Shown: positions 7,568 to 17,092 of the stretch, in pieces | Position numbering within the stretch: position 1 is the first letter of the stretch | How the letters are laid out: every line of letters starts with the position of its first letter | DNA from: Acididesulfobacillus acetoxydans | GTDB lineage: Bacteria; Bacillota; Desulfitobacteriia; Desulfitobacteriales; Desulfitobacteriaceae | Assembly (NCBI RefSeq): GCF_902729405.1 | Contig: NZ_LR746496.1 | Coordinates: 1,984,001-2,048,000, forward strand | Direction: 5' to 3' | DNA length: 64,000 nt | Notes under the pieces: generated by a model | Told to the model about the DNA's origin: nothing | Databases searched by the model: none | Seen by the model: only the letters and a program-made list of their open reading frames with translations | Made by a program: the position numbers and the translations under genes

Positions 7568-8287
7568 ATGTTTGTTGTTGCCAAAGCGTGGCTGGGCGGA
7601 GTCGCTTTGTCAGGCGTGCTTTTGGCTGGAAGCATTCCGGCGGCGGCCGACTTCCAGCCCACTGTCGTTTCCGCACAAGGTACCGGAGCGAAGGTGATTC
7701 AAGTCTCGACCGGAAGCTATGCTGAAGTGATACACCGGGACTTAAAATGGACACCGAAGAATGACCCGGCGGAGATAGAACCCCCTGTTGCGGGGCCAGG
7801 CCCTGTGGCTGCTGCGCCGGCTGAACCTGCGTCAGGGCAGAAAAGCACTGCGCAAGCCAAACCGGTGCCCGTCCCCGCCCGGCGCCCAATTCAGGTGGCC
7901 CAAGCCACGGCTTCCCGTGGAGGGTCGAAGGCGACGGGACTGGTTGAACGGGCCCTCAGCCTGCGAGGGATTCCCTATGTTTTTGGCGGGACAAGCCGCA
8001 GCGGGTTTGATTGTTCCGGTTTCACCCAATATGTGTTCGCGACCGTCGGCATTTCGCTTCCGCGTTCTTCTTACGCTCAGTTTGGCGTAGGAAGTTCGGT
8101 GACGCGAGCAGACTTGCGGCCGGGCGATCTGGTTTTTTTCACGACTTATGCCCCGGGGCCCTCCCATGTCGGGATCTATATCGGCGGCGGGGACTTTGTT
8201 CAGGCTTCGGACAGCGGAGTGCGGATTACGCGCATGTCGGACAGTTATTACGCCCACAAGTTTGTGGGTGCGCGCCGGGTACGTTAA
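7568..8287 (+). CDS. Secreted NlpC/P60 cell-wall endopeptidase
   Basis: A 239-residue protein with an N-terminal signal peptide (about residues 1-27, ending AAADF), a Pro/Ala-rich linker (about 70-110) and a C-terminal NlpC/P60 domain (about 120-239). The catalytic Cys is in FDCSGFTQYVF, the His in SHVGIYIGGG, and the LRPGDLVFF strand is typical. It cleaves peptidoglycan stem peptides outside the cell. ATG 7568 follows AAAGGTGG by eight bases, directly after the c-di-AMP riboswitch, so wall turnover is tied to c-di-AMP. It is probably monocistronic. Confidence 0.92.
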   Translation: MFVVAKAWLGGVALSGVLLAGSIPAAADFQPTVVSAQGTGAKVIQVSTGSYAEVIHRDLKWTPKNDPAEIEPPVAGPGPVAAAPAEPASGQKSTAQAKPVPVPARRPIQVAQATASRGGSKATGLVERALSLRGIPYVFGGTSRSGFDCSGFTQYVFATVGISLPRSSYAQFGVGSSVTRADLRPGDLVFFTTYAPGPSHVGIYIGGGDFVQASDSGVRITRMSDSYYAHKFVGARRVR

Positions 8288-8305
8288 ACCGGCGGCAGCC
8301 CGGTT

Positions 8306-8467
8306 TCACTCGGGCAGCCAAGGGGCCGGGACGCGGTGGGGGCATTCCCCGCCCGGAGCGGGCGGGAACAACTGCCGGTTTTGAATGTAGGCGTCGGAAT
8401 GCCGGCAGTGGCCTGTCCGTTTAAAATAACAGCTGCGGCAAAGTTCGATGCGATAGTTGAGAAACAT
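8306..8467 (-). CDS. Small cysteine-rich protein (53 aa)
   Basis: A 53-codon frame on the minus strand, downstream of uvrC: MFLNYRIELCRSCYFKRTGH, then a further Cys soon after and another near the end (GGECPHR). The C-x2-C-x6-C pattern with nearby His suggests a metal site. GGGAGG lies about 11 bases upstream of ATG 8467. I do not recognise a named family. It could be a spurious frame, but Cys spacing and position argue for a gene. Confidence 0.45.
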   Translation of the reverse strand: MFLNYRIELCRSCYFKRTGHCRHSDAYIQNRQLFPPAPGGECPHRVPAPWLPE

Positions 8468-8616
8468 CCTTGCGCAAGCCTCCCTGCGGAATCTCCTGAA
8501 ACCGTCTCCTAATTAAGCTGTCAAACCGTCTCTGCTTAGAGCATTATTGCCCAAATCGCAACTGTCTAGCCATTTTGACCAAGAGGCTCGGCCGCATGCA
8601 GAGGGCTTTAGCCGGC

Positions 8617-10419
8617 TTAGCCGGGGGGAGATTCAGCGGGAACTTCTGACTGAACCGCTGCCGCCTGTTGTTGACGGAAGAAGTCATAGACAGCCTGGGC
8701 GGTATTTTGGGGCAAGCCGGCGGCCAGAAGTTCCGGCAGGCCGGCGAGTCGGATGGCTTCAACGGACTGAAAGTGACGCAGGAGCAGCTGACGGCGTCTG
8801 GGCCCTATGCCGGGGATGCCGTCCAGGGCCGAAAGGATCATCTTTTTGGCTCTCTGCTGGCGATGAAAGGTAATGGCAAAGCGGTGGACTTCGTCCTGAA
8901 TTCGTTCGAGCAGGTGAAAGAGCGGAGAGTTGTGTGGCAGCGGCAGGAGGTCTCCCTCCATATTAAGCAGTCCGGCCGTGCGGTGACGGTCATCCTTGAC
9001 CAAGCCTGCAACCGGCAGGGTCAAGGCCAGCTTGTCTAAAGCTTGGCAGGCCGCCCGGATTTGTCCTTTCCCGCCGTCTACCAGGATGAGGTCGGGAAAA
9101 GGTGCGGCTTCGGCGAGGAGCCGGGCGTAACGGCGTTCGACAACCTGCCTCAGGGAGGCCGTGTCGTCGGAAGTTTCCATGGGCTGGATGCCGAATTTCC
9201 GGTAACCGGTCCGGTTAGGTTTGCCGTGCAGGAATTGAACCATACCTGCGACCGGGTTTGTTCCTGCGGTATTAGAGATGTCAAAGGCTTCAATGAGGGA
9301 TACGTCGGGAAGATTTAAAAGTTCGGCTAAGGTGGCCAAAGCCTGTTTGATTTCCTCGGCGCGTTTGGCTTCCAAGCTGACTTCATCGTGAATGGTGGTT
9401 TGGGCGTTGGTCGTTGCCAGTTCGACCAGGTCGCGTTTTTGGCCCCGCTTGGGAACACCGACGGGAAACAAACGGCCCAGAGCTTCTGTGTCGCAGGGCG
9501 GGAGGAGAATTTCCTGGGGCCAGACCGGGTGTTCGGAATAGAATTGGGCGACAAACGAGATGAAGGCATCCTCCGCTTCCGCGTAATAGGGAAAAACAAA
9601 GCTGTCCCGCGCCAGGAGTTTGCCCTGGCGGAGATAGAAAATCTGTACGCACATCAGATCGGCGCTTGTGGCGTAGCCAAGCACGTCGCGATCGGTGAAG
9701 TCGGTTAAAGTGATGTTTTGCTTTTCGGCCAGGGCCTTGAGGCTGTTGATAAGATCACGGTATTCCTGGGCCAGTTCAAATCGCAGAGAGTCCGAGGCGG
9801 AGAGCATCTTTTCTTCCAATAACTGAACAATTTTTTCCTGGCCGCCTTTGAGAAATTTTGTGACTTCCTTGCGCATCTCCTCATAGGATTGGGGCGGAAT
9901 GCTCTGGCAGCAGGGGCCCAGGCACTGCTCCAGATGGAAATACAGGCAGGGGCGGTGGGGAATCTGACGGCATTTCCGGAAAGGGAACAGCCGGTTTAAG
10001 AGCCTGGCGGCCTCGCGGGCTGCCGTCGCATTCGGATAAGGCCCGAAGTATTTGCCGTTCCCCGGTTTGATTTGGCGCGTGACCATAATGCGGGGATGGG
10101 TTTCTTCCGTGATGGTCAAGTAGGGATATGATTTGTCGTCCCTTAAGAGGACGTTAAACTTGGGATTATGCTTTTTAATCAGGTTGCATTCCAGGACCAA
10201 GGCCTCAACTTCCGAATCCGTCACCATGTACTCGAAGTCGGCAATGTTGCCGATCATTTTTTGGGTTTTGCCGTCGTGTGAGCCGGTAAAGTAGGAACGC
10301 ACCCGGTTTTTCAAGACTTTGGCTTTGCCTACGTAGATGATTTTGCCGGAACTGTCTTTCATCAAATAAACCCCGGGTTTTTCCGGCAGCAAACTGAGTT
10401 TTTGCCGCAACATCTCCAT
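8617..10419 (-). CDS. uvrC: UvrABC excision nuclease subunit C
   Basis: About 600 residues. An N-terminal GIY-YIG nuclease (KPGVYLMKDSSGKIIYVGKA) makes the 3' incision. It is followed by a UVR/UvrB-interaction region, an RNase-H-like endonuclease domain (LILVDGGKGQIRAA) for the 5' incision, and a helix-hairpin-helix tail (LDGIPGIGPRRRQLLLRHF). It works with UvrA and UvrB in nucleotide excision repair. I start at ATG 10419 (MEMLRQKL) because the family begins here; a longer frame to 10479 adds 20 residues unlike UvrC. Confidence 0.95.
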   Translation of the reverse strand: MEMLRQKLSLLPEKPGVYLMKDSSGKIIYVGKAKVLKNRVRSYFTGSHDGKTQKMIGNIADFEYMVTDSEVEALVLECNLIKKHNPKFNVLLRDDKSYPYLTITEETHPRIMVTRQIKPGNGKYFGPYPNATAAREAARLLNRLFPFRKCRQIPHRPCLYFHLEQCLGPCCQSIPPQSYEEMRKEVTKFLKGGQEKIVQLLEEKMLSASDSLRFELAQEYRDLINSLKALAEKQNITLTDFTDRDVLGYATSADLMCVQIFYLRQGKLLARDSFVFPYYAEAEDAFISFVAQFYSEHPVWPQEILLPPCDTEALGRLFPVGVPKRGQKRDLVELATTNAQTTIHDEVSLEAKRAEEIKQALATLAELLNLPDVSLIEAFDISNTAGTNPVAGMVQFLHGKPNRTGYRKFGIQPMETSDDTASLRQVVERRYARLLAEAAPFPDLILVDGGKGQIRAACQALDKLALTLPVAGLVKDDRHRTAGLLNMEGDLLPLPHNSPLFHLLERIQDEVHRFAITFHRQQRAKKMILSALDGIPGIGPRRRQLLLRHFQSVEAIRLAGLPELLAAGLPQNTAQAVYDFFRQQQAAAVQSEVPAESPPG

Positions 10420-10644
10420 ACTGATCACCCTATCAAAAAAAGTGCGGGCACGTTCCTTCGGGATGGCCCGCAGAAGCACGATTTTGGCGAAGATCCTGAC
10501 TGAAACGCCGCCTGGGGGAGTCCGCCCTACTTATTCTAGAGATTTTAGGGTTGAGAAGCAAGTGCTCCGGAATCATATCTGCTCGGGCGGGGACGTATAC
10601 TTTGTTTGAGGGGAGATCGAGGGCCGATGGGGGAGGGAGAAGCT

Positions 10645-11196
10645 ATGCCAAATTCCTGGGGACGCCCCCCGCGCTACGATGGCTGGCAGGACCTGCAGAC
10701 ATTGGTGGTTTGGGTCTTGGTGATTGGGGTGGTGGGCTACCTTCTTTTCCCAAATTTCTTTCAGGGTGTGTGGTCTCGCCTGACGGCTCCGATGGCATCC
10801 CAAACCAGCGTTTCCTCCGACGCGGGTCTTCCGGCTTCCGGCAATTCCTCAACGGTCGTGCCTCCGTCCCTGAATTCGCCCGATTCCTCCGGTTCGTCTT
10901 TCTTAAACAACCCGAATTACCCCAGTGTTTACAGCACTCTCTATAATGCCAACAGCCAAGTGAGTTCCGGCTACTGGGTTATTTACGTCGCAGACGGGAA
11001 ATTTCAGCAGTTTGCCCTGACGAGCGAGAGCTATACTTATCTCAGCCACCTCATTGAAAGTGACCAAAAGGCGGTTCCCAAAGAACAGATCATTCTGGCG
11101 GCCAATGGTCAAATCCGTCAATATTCTGTTAGCGAAGAGCTCTATAACATCATCCTCAACATGGGGACCATTGAGGCCCGAACCAACGGACCGTAA
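10645..11196 (+). CDS. Hypothetical membrane-anchored protein
   Basis: A 183-residue protein with one transmembrane segment (about residues 13-35, LQTLVVWVLVIGVVGYLLF), a long Ser/Pro/Asn-rich linker (about 50-95) and a compact C-terminal domain (YWVIYVADGKFQQFALTSE to the end). The C-terminal part is probably outside the cell. No family recognised. ATG 10645 follows GGGAGGGA by five bases; a start at 10606 is possible but has weaker support. Confidence 0.7.
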   Translation: MPNSWGRPPRYDGWQDLQTLVVWVLVIGVVGYLLFPNFFQGVWSRLTAPMASQTSVSSDAGLPASGNSSTVVPPSLNSPDSSGSSFLNNPNYPSVYSTLYNANSQVSSGYWVIYVADGKFQQFALTSESYTYLSHLIESDQKAVPKEQIILAANGQIRQYSVSEELYNIILNMGTIEARTNGP

Positions 11197-11198
11197 GT

Positions 11199-11642
11199 TC
11201 AGCGGAACAGAAGTTTGGCGCCCGCCGCAAACAACAAGAGACCCAGGAACTGCCAGGCGTTCCAGGCCATGCGCTGAAGGCCGAACCAGCCAAAATGGTC
11301 GATGAGCACGGCCGCCCCGACTTGCCCGATAATGATGGCCGTCGTGGCGTTGGCCACTCCGATTTTGGGTATGCTTACGGCAACCAGGCTGATAATGATG
11401 ACGCTGAGGAGGCCGCCTAAATAGAGGTACCAGGGAATGGACGACCAGGGGAGACGGAATAAGGGGGCTCCCGCCACTAGAACGGCCGCCAGGGCGATGA
11501 AGCTTCCGATGACGTGCACGACCAGGGTTGCGGAAAGCAGAGAGGTTTTTTGGGCGAGGACTGAGTTTAAGGTTCCTTGGACAGCCATCGTGATTCCGGA
11601 TAGGGTCGCGATGAGGACGGGTGTTGACAAATACTTGGACAT
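11199..11642 (-). CDS. YdcZ/DUF606-type small DMT transporter
   Basis: A 147-residue, very hydrophobic protein with about five membrane helices, opening STPVLIATLSGITMAVQGTL. It matches the half-size DMT family DUF606 (YdcZ), which often works as paired or dimeric inner-membrane carriers; the substrate is unknown. It is convergent with the preceding anchored protein (two bases between stops) and has no partner gene here. Confidence 0.8.
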   Translation of the reverse strand: MSKYLSTPVLIATLSGITMAVQGTLNSVLAQKTSLLSATLVVHVIGSFIALAAVLVAGAPLFRLPWSSIPWYLYLGGLLSVIIISLVAVSIPKIGVANATTAIIIGQVGAAVLIDHFGWFGLQRMAWNAWQFLGLLLFAAGAKLLFR

Positions 11643-11907
11643 GATTTTCCCCCTTCATCCAAAAATTGCCGGTCGGGGTCGAAGCGATGACTCGGCCGGT
11701 GTCAAGGTCCTGGCGCGGAGTGGCTGCAAGAGATGATTGCGAAACAGTTTTGCAGCCTAAGTGAAGTTTGGCAGCCCCAGTTTGGCTGAGAAGCCAAAAA
11801 ATGGGATGGGCAGGATACCCAAGTCCGACAAGATGTATCAGTATTGCGCCTCTCTTTGCCGGGGAAAATGAAAACGTCAGAGTAAAATATTTGAGAGAGG
11901 TGGCGCT

Positions 11908-12282
11908 ATGGATATCGACTACAATCTTGTTCAACGGGCCCAGATGCTGCTCACCCTCGATCACCCTTTGTCACAGGTGAAGGATATTCTCTTACGTGAA
12001 GGGTATCCGGAAAACCAGGTTTTCGAGCTAATGGACGCCACAGAGGAAGCTCTCAACTACATGGTGCCTCCGGAATATGACGAAAATAAGATCGGAATCG
12101 ACATCGTCCGTCCGGGTGAAAAACTCCGTCAACGGAAACCTTCTGTCGATATCCTCATTGACAAACGGACAGGGAAACTGGATCTCATCACCCCGGATCA
12201 GCAGGAGACTTGGCGGGTGGCCACAGAGGTCCGCAAAGCGATTAGACAGCAACGGCAGAGGGCGCGCAAATATCTGCATTAG
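11908..12282 (+). CDS. Hypothetical cytoplasmic protein
   Basis: A 124-residue charged protein, mostly helical at the start (DYNLVQRAQMLLTLDHPLS) with a short beta-rich middle (PSVDILIDKRTGKLDLITPD) and a basic Arg/Gln-rich tail. There is no signal, membrane segment or known domain. SD GAGAGAGG precedes ATG 11908. It lies alone ahead of the menaquinone gene, with a gap of about 108 bases. Confidence 0.65.
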   Translation: MDIDYNLVQRAQMLLTLDHPLSQVKDILLREGYPENQVFELMDATEEALNYMVPPEYDENKIGIDIVRPGEKLRQRKPSVDILIDKRTGKLDLITPDQQETWRVATEVRKAIRQQRQRARKYLH

Positions 12283-12390
12283 ATTTATGAGGGAGACCGT
12301 ACGGTGTCCCTTATTTTCTTAGTGTTTCTCCCATTCCGGGAATTATGTTATAATCAAGCCATGTAAAAAGGCCGGAAGGAAGTAAGAAGT

Positions 12391-13479
12391 GTGAATTCGA
12401 TCGTCGCCGGGTTGGAAAAAATACAGTCGAAGATGGAAAACGGGGTCCGTCTGGAGAAAGAGGACGGCTTGGCCCTGCTGGAAAGCAAAAATTATTTGGG
12501 CTTAGGTTACCTGGCTAATGAGCGTCGTCGCCAAGCCTGCGGGGATGCGGTTTATTTTAACAATAACGCCCATATCAACTACAGCAATGTCTGTAAAGTC
12601 AGGTGCGGCTTTTGCGCCTTTGGCAAAGATCCCGGAGAAAAGGGTTCGTATACGATGAGTATCGAGGAAATCGCCGAAAAGGCAGAGGCTTACGGCGCCC
12701 AAGGTGTGACCGAGATTCACATTGTAGGGGGAATTCACCCCGAACTGTCTTTTTCTTACTATGTGCGGATGTTGAAAGAGATTAAGGCCCGCGTGCCTTG
12801 GGTCAGCTTAAAGGCCTTCACCGCCGCCGAATACGACTATTTTGCCCGGTTGGAAAATGTGCCGGTAGAGAGGATTCTGCAGGAGTTGCGGGAAGCCGGC
12901 CTTAATTTTATTCCCGGTGGCGGGGCGGAGAATTTCAGTCCGCGTGTTCGCCGGATCATTTGCCCGGGAAAACTTTCCGGGGAACGCTGGCTGGAAATTC
13001 ATCGGGCAGCCCACAAAATGGGTATACCCTCAAACGCCAATTTGCTCTTCGGGATCATTGAAACGGACGAAGAACTGGTGGATCATCTTCTGGCTTTACG
13101 CCGGCTGCAAGATGAAACCGGGGGGTTTTACGCCTTGATTCCCACCGCTTTTCACCCCAAGCATACGAAGTTTGAAGATATTCCCATGGCCAGTGCCCTG
13201 AGGACCTTGAAGGTTATTGCCACGGCCCGTCTGTTGCTGGATAATTTCAGATATATCAAAGCTTATTGGGTTTCTTCCAGCCCTCAGGTAGCTCAAATGG
13301 CACTGTCGTTCGGAGCGAACGATCTGGACGGCGTGGTTCGGGAAGAAAAAATTTACCATATGGCAGGGGCCGACAGTCCCCAAATGCAAACGGCGGAAGA
13401 ACTGGTGCGCCTGATTCGGGAAGCCGGGTTGACCGCGGTGGAACGGGATACCTATTACAATGTCATCAAACGCTATTAG
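12391..13479 (+). CDS. mqnE: Aminofutalosine synthase-type radical SAM enzyme
   Basis: A 362-residue radical SAM enzyme of the MqnE/MqnC/CofH group. The 4Fe-4S/SAM motif is C-x3-C-x2-C in NVCKVRCGFCAF (about residues 69-76). The C-terminal FGANDLDGVVREEKIYHMAGA stretch is typical of MqnE, which joins chorismate-derived 3-[(1-carboxyvinyl)oxy]benzoate to adenosine in the futalosine menaquinone route. MqnC is the main alternative. The start is GTG 12391 after GGAAGGAAG. No other mqn gene is in the window, so the pathway is split across the genome. Confidence 0.85.
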   Translation: MNSIVAGLEKIQSKMENGVRLEKEDGLALLESKNYLGLGYLANERRRQACGDAVYFNNNAHINYSNVCKVRCGFCAFGKDPGEKGSYTMSIEEIAEKAEAYGAQGVTEIHIVGGIHPELSFSYYVRMLKEIKARVPWVSLKAFTAAEYDYFARLENVPVERILQELREAGLNFIPGGGAENFSPRVRRIICPGKLSGERWLEIHRAAHKMGIPSNANLLFGIIETDEELVDHLLALRRLQDETGGFYALIPTAFHPKHTKFEDIPMASALRTLKVIATARLLLDNFRYIKAYWVSSSPQVAQMALSFGANDLDGVVREEKIYHMAGADSPQMQTAEELVRLIREAGLTAVERDTYYNVIKRY

Positions 13480-13717
13480 GCGGGGAAGCTCGGTTTAGAC
13501 CTGGGCGCCATGGCCTTGTCAGTAGACAGCTAGGGGCGGGGTCTGGCAGGGGTGGCGTTATCTGTGCGGCCGTCGTTTTGACTCCGCGGCTTTGTCCGCA
13601 GCGTCCGGAACCCCCGGGCTTTCGGCAGGTGCAGGTTCGGATATTCTAAAGGCTGGTTTCCAGGCGGCCGGGGGAGAAAAGGTGCCTGAAATTTGACGCG
13701 AAAGAAGAGGAAGTCCG

Positions 13718-15748
13718 TTGGAAATACGTTACTCTGTCTGCCCCCATGACTGCCCGGATACCTGCGCCTGGCAAGTAGAGTTAGAAGGGGGCAAGGTACT
13801 TCGAGTCAAGGGGGATCCGACTCACCCGGTGACGCAGGGGGTCATTTGTGCTAAAGCGCGGCATTATCCTCAACGTCTTTACGGTAAGGAACGGGTGCTC
13901 TATCCTTGGCGGCGCAGCGGGTCCAAAGGGAGCGGCCGCTTTGAACGGGTGGGCTGGGAAGAGGCGTTGAAGGAAATTGCCGCGCGCTGGCGGGTCCTGG
14001 CGGCGGAATCCGGTGCGGAGTGCATCTTGCCTTTTTCTTACGCCGGTACGGAGGGGATTATTAACAATGCGGGCATGGACCGGCGTTTTTTCAATCGGTT
14101 GGGTGCGACCCAATTGCGGCGCACCATTTGTTCCGTGGCCGGAGGAGAAGGCTATAAACTAGCGTATGGAGAGATGCGCGGGGTTGACCCTTTGGCCAGT
14201 GTCAAGGCCCGGGTCTTGATCTTTTGGGGCATCAACGCTCTTGAGACCAATCTCCACCAAGCGTTGCTGGCCGATCAAGCACGCCGGCAGGGGGCTCGGA
14301 TCATAGCCGTGGACGTACACCGGAATAAAACGGCGGACTGGGCGGACGAGTTCTATCATATTCTGCCGGGTTCTGATGGGGCCCTGGCACTGGGCTTGGC
14401 CCATGTCATTTTGCGGGACGGTCTGGCTGACCTGTCCTGGGCCGAGCGGAACACCTGCGGCTTGGATGAATTCAAGGCAGAGACCGGCCGCTATTCACCA
14501 CAGCGTGTGGCGCGCCTGACGGGGCTGAGACCCGGTCAGGTTATCAAACTGGCCCATGATTACGCGGAGAATCGCCCCAGCTTCATTCGGCTTGGCAACG
14601 GGTTGCAGCACCATGACAACGGGGGGATGAATACCTGGGCCATAGCGCTTTTGCCGGCACTCACGGGTGCTTGGCAGGATGAGGGCGGCGGTGTTTTAAA
14701 ACATAACTCCGGTTATTTTCCGCTTGATCGCGAAGCCCTGGAAAGACCGGATTTGCGGTCGGGAGAGCCCCGCTCCGTGAATATGATTCAGTTGGGGAAG
14801 GTATTAACTGAGCTTGAACCCCCCATCCGCTCTCTCTACGTCTATAATTCCAATCCGGCGGCGGTGGTACCGGACCAGAACCGAGTCAGACAAGGTTTGG
14901 CACGGGAGGACCTGTTTACCGTGGTTCATGAACAGGTTTGGACAGATACGGCCCGCTGGGCGGATATTGTCTTGCCCGCCACCACCTGCCTGGAACATCA
15001 AGACCTGTATGTGAGTTATTGGCATACTGTTTTGCAGTGGGCGGATCCGGTCATCCCGGCCCAGGGGGAGAGCCTGCCCAATATTGAAGTTTTTCGCCGC
15101 TTAGCTGAGGCCATGGGTTTTACGGACCCTTGTTTTCGGGATTCCACCGAAGAGATGGCCGGGCAGGCCCTGAGTCTTCCTTACTGGCAGGAACAGGGCA
15201 TTACCTTGGCACGGTTACGGCGGGAGCGTCACGTGGCACTCAAAATACCTGCTTTACCCTTTGCCCAAGGCGGCTTTGCCACGCCTTCCGGCCGGGCGGA
15301 ATTGCGAAGTGAAAAAGCGGTGCAACGGGGGCTGCCGCCACTCCCGGCTCACCGTCCGCTGCTTGAGGGCCCTGAAAAGAAGGAAGGCTGCCACCTGACC
15401 TTGATAAGTCCACCCAATCATCATTTTCTGAATTCCACGTTTACCGAAGTTGAGGCCCTGACGGCAGGAGCCGGGGAACCCCATTTGGAGATGCACCCGC
15501 GGGACGCGGCCGCGCGGGGTATTCGCGAAGGGGATCCGGTCAAAGTTTTCAATGCCAGGGGAGAATGCTTACTAAAGGCGAAGGTACTGGATTCTGTTTT
15601 GCCCGGAGTTGTCGTAGCCAGCGGGGTTTGGCCTCTATGGGCTTATCCGGAAGAGCGGGGAATCAACGCCCTGACATCCGCGCGGGAAGCAGACCTGGCC
15701 GGGGGGGCCGTCTTTTTTTCTACGTTAGTGGAGGTGGAAAAAAGATGA
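13718..15748 (+). CDS. Molybdopterin (bis-MGD) oxidoreductase catalytic subunit
   Basis: A 676-residue member of the DMSO reductase/formate dehydrogenase superfamily. The N-terminal 4Fe-4S motif is in CPHDCPDTCAW with the fourth Cys in GVICAKARHY. The molybdopterin domains fill the middle (FWGINALETNLHQAL, GNGLQHHDNGGMNTWA), and the C-terminal cofactor-binding barrel starts near LTLISPPNHHFLNSTF. A Cys in RRTICSVAGGEG is the likely Mo ligand. There is no Tat signal, so it is cytoplasmic. No electron-transfer subunit is adjacent, and the substrate is unassigned. The start is TTG 13718 after GAGGAAG. Confidence 0.85.
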   Translation: MEIRYSVCPHDCPDTCAWQVELEGGKVLRVKGDPTHPVTQGVICAKARHYPQRLYGKERVLYPWRRSGSKGSGRFERVGWEEALKEIAARWRVLAAESGAECILPFSYAGTEGIINNAGMDRRFFNRLGATQLRRTICSVAGGEGYKLAYGEMRGVDPLASVKARVLIFWGINALETNLHQALLADQARRQGARIIAVDVHRNKTADWADEFYHILPGSDGALALGLAHVILRDGLADLSWAERNTCGLDEFKAETGRYSPQRVARLTGLRPGQVIKLAHDYAENRPSFIRLGNGLQHHDNGGMNTWAIALLPALTGAWQDEGGGVLKHNSGYFPLDREALERPDLRSGEPRSVNMIQLGKVLTELEPPIRSLYVYNSNPAAVVPDQNRVRQGLAREDLFTVVHEQVWTDTARWADIVLPATTCLEHQDLYVSYWHTVLQWADPVIPAQGESLPNIEVFRRLAEAMGFTDPCFRDSTEEMAGQALSLPYWQEQGITLARLRRERHVALKIPALPFAQGGFATPSGRAELRSEKAVQRGLPPLPAHRPLLEGPEKKEGCHLTLISPPNHHFLNSTFTEVEALTAGAGEPHLEMHPRDAAARGIREGDPVKVFNARGECLLKAKVLDSVLPGVVVASGVWPLWAYPEERGINALTSAREADLAGGAVFFSTLVEVEKR

Positions 15749-16260
15749 AAATAGGGGTTCTCTCAGATACGCATCTGCGGGCCGGGCAGTTTCTTCCCCA
15801 AATCGTCTGGGACGCTTTGGCCGGGGTTGATCTGATCCTGCACGCCGGAGACAGTGTAGTCCCGGAGGTTCTGGCCGATCTCAATTGCCTGGCTCCGGTG
15901 GTTGCGGTGAAAGGCAACTGTGACGCGTGGGAGCTGCGGCACCTGCCGGAACGTGAAACGGTGGATTGCGGCGGGGTAAGGCTTGGTTTGACCCACGGTT
16001 ATCGCGGCCGAGGACGGTCGATTCAGGAACGGGTCTATGAGACTTTTGCCCGGGACCGGGTTCAGGCGATAGTCTTTGGGCACAGTCACAGTCCCTGCTT
16101 GGAACGGGACAATGGGGTCCTGCTCTTTAACCCGGGCTCACCCACGCAAAAAAGGCGGGAGCGTTACTATTCCCTGGGGTTAATCGAGGTAAGTCAAGGC
16201 CAGATCCGGGCCCGGCACGTCTTTTTCGGAGAAGACGGTCAGGCTGCAGTTGGCGGGTAA
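15745..16260 (+). CDS. YfcE/MJ0936-type metallophosphoesterase
   Basis: A 171-residue calcineurin-like phosphoesterase with the metal motifs in order: GVLSDTHLR (D-x-H), LILHAGDSV (GD), VKGNCD (GNCD), TLTHGY-like H, and FGHSHSP (GHxH). These small enzymes hydrolyse phosphodiesters in the cytoplasm; the substrate is unknown. The ATG overlaps the stop of the molybdopterin gene (ATGA), indicating translational coupling, though a functional link is not established. Confidence 0.88.
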   Translation: MKIGVLSDTHLRAGQFLPQIVWDALAGVDLILHAGDSVVPEVLADLNCLAPVVAVKGNCDAWELRHLPERETVDCGGVRLGLTHGYRGRGRSIQERVYETFARDRVQAIVFGHSHSPCLERDNGVLLFNPGSPTQKRRERYYSLGLIEVSQGQIRARHVFFGEDGQAAVGG

Positions 16261-16264
16261 GTCC

Positions 16265-17092
16265 ATGAAATACCGGAGAAATAAGGTCAAACGCGAACAC
16301 GGCATCATCCAGGATGCTCTGGCTTGGCTGGAGGAGTTGAGTCAATACCCGGAAGTGAGCGACATCATTCCCGGGGTGATTGAAATCAGCCGTTCACCCG
16401 AGCGGGGGGTTGTTTACAAATACCAGACGCAAACGGGTTGCAAATTGCTTCTGAAAAGTAACGGTTCGATTCAGGAGGCTTTTGTCGTGACTAAAAACCC
16501 GGCTTGGGTTCGGGACTGGGTGGAGAAACGTTGGGGCCCGGAGCCGGGGAAAAGGTCAGGACCCGATCCGTCGCCTGTGCCCCGGGAAGGGCGAAACAGC
16601 GCCGGAGAACGAAATCCGGAACTGAGGGTAAATTCGGGGTCAAAGGGAAAGTCGGAGTCAAAGGAAAATCCGGGGTTCAAGGCGGATCCGGAGTCCGGGG
16701 CAAATTCGGAATCTAAGGCAAATTCGGGGTCCAAGGGGGACTCGGGGGCTAAGGCGAATCTCGGATTGGGGGCGAAACCGGACCGAGCGCGCAAGTTCGG
16801 CAGGGAAGAAAAGTTCTCTAAATCGAGAAGCGAGCGGCCGGAGAAGCCCGGCTCGGGCCGGAATTATGGCCGCACCCGGGGACAAGCCAAGCGACCGCGC
16901 TCGCAAGCAGTGCGTCTATGCCAGGCCCGCCCCGGGAAGGCCAAACAGCCGGGCGGGGTCTGGGCTTCGGCAGGGGACCAGGAAGCGGCCAATGTCGGCC
17001 GCCGGCTCGATCCGGCCGCGGCGAGAGCCCTCCGCACTTTACAGAAACAGCTTGAAGATGGAAAAGGGACCACCGAGAAGAAAAAACGCTGA
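16265..17092 (+). CDS. DUF2103-like protein with long repetitive C-terminal tail
   Basis: Residues 1-90 (KYRRNKVKREHGIIQDALAW to about VRDWVEKRW) match DUF2103, a predicted metal-binding family. The remaining 185 residues are low complexity: Gly/Ser/Lys/Glu repeats such as NSGSKG, KSESKENPG and ANSESKANSGSKG (about 120-165), then Arg/Lys-rich segments. The tail is far longer than the family needs and is encoded by short imperfect DNA repeats, so it looks like repeat expansion. ATG 16265 follows the phosphoesterase by four bases. The tail may be disordered and bind nucleic acid, but that is a guess. Confidence 0.65.
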   Translation: MKYRRNKVKREHGIIQDALAWLEELSQYPEVSDIIPGVIEISRSPERGVVYKYQTQTGCKLLLKSNGSIQEAFVVTKNPAWVRDWVEKRWGPEPGKRSGPDPSPVPREGRNSAGERNPELRVNSGSKGKSESKENPGFKADPESGANSESKANSGSKGDSGAKANLGLGAKPDRARKFGREEKFSKSRSERPEKPGSGRNYGRTRGQAKRPRSQAVRLCQARPGKAKQPGGVWASAGDQEAANVGRRLDPAAARALRTLQKQLEDGKGTTEKKKR

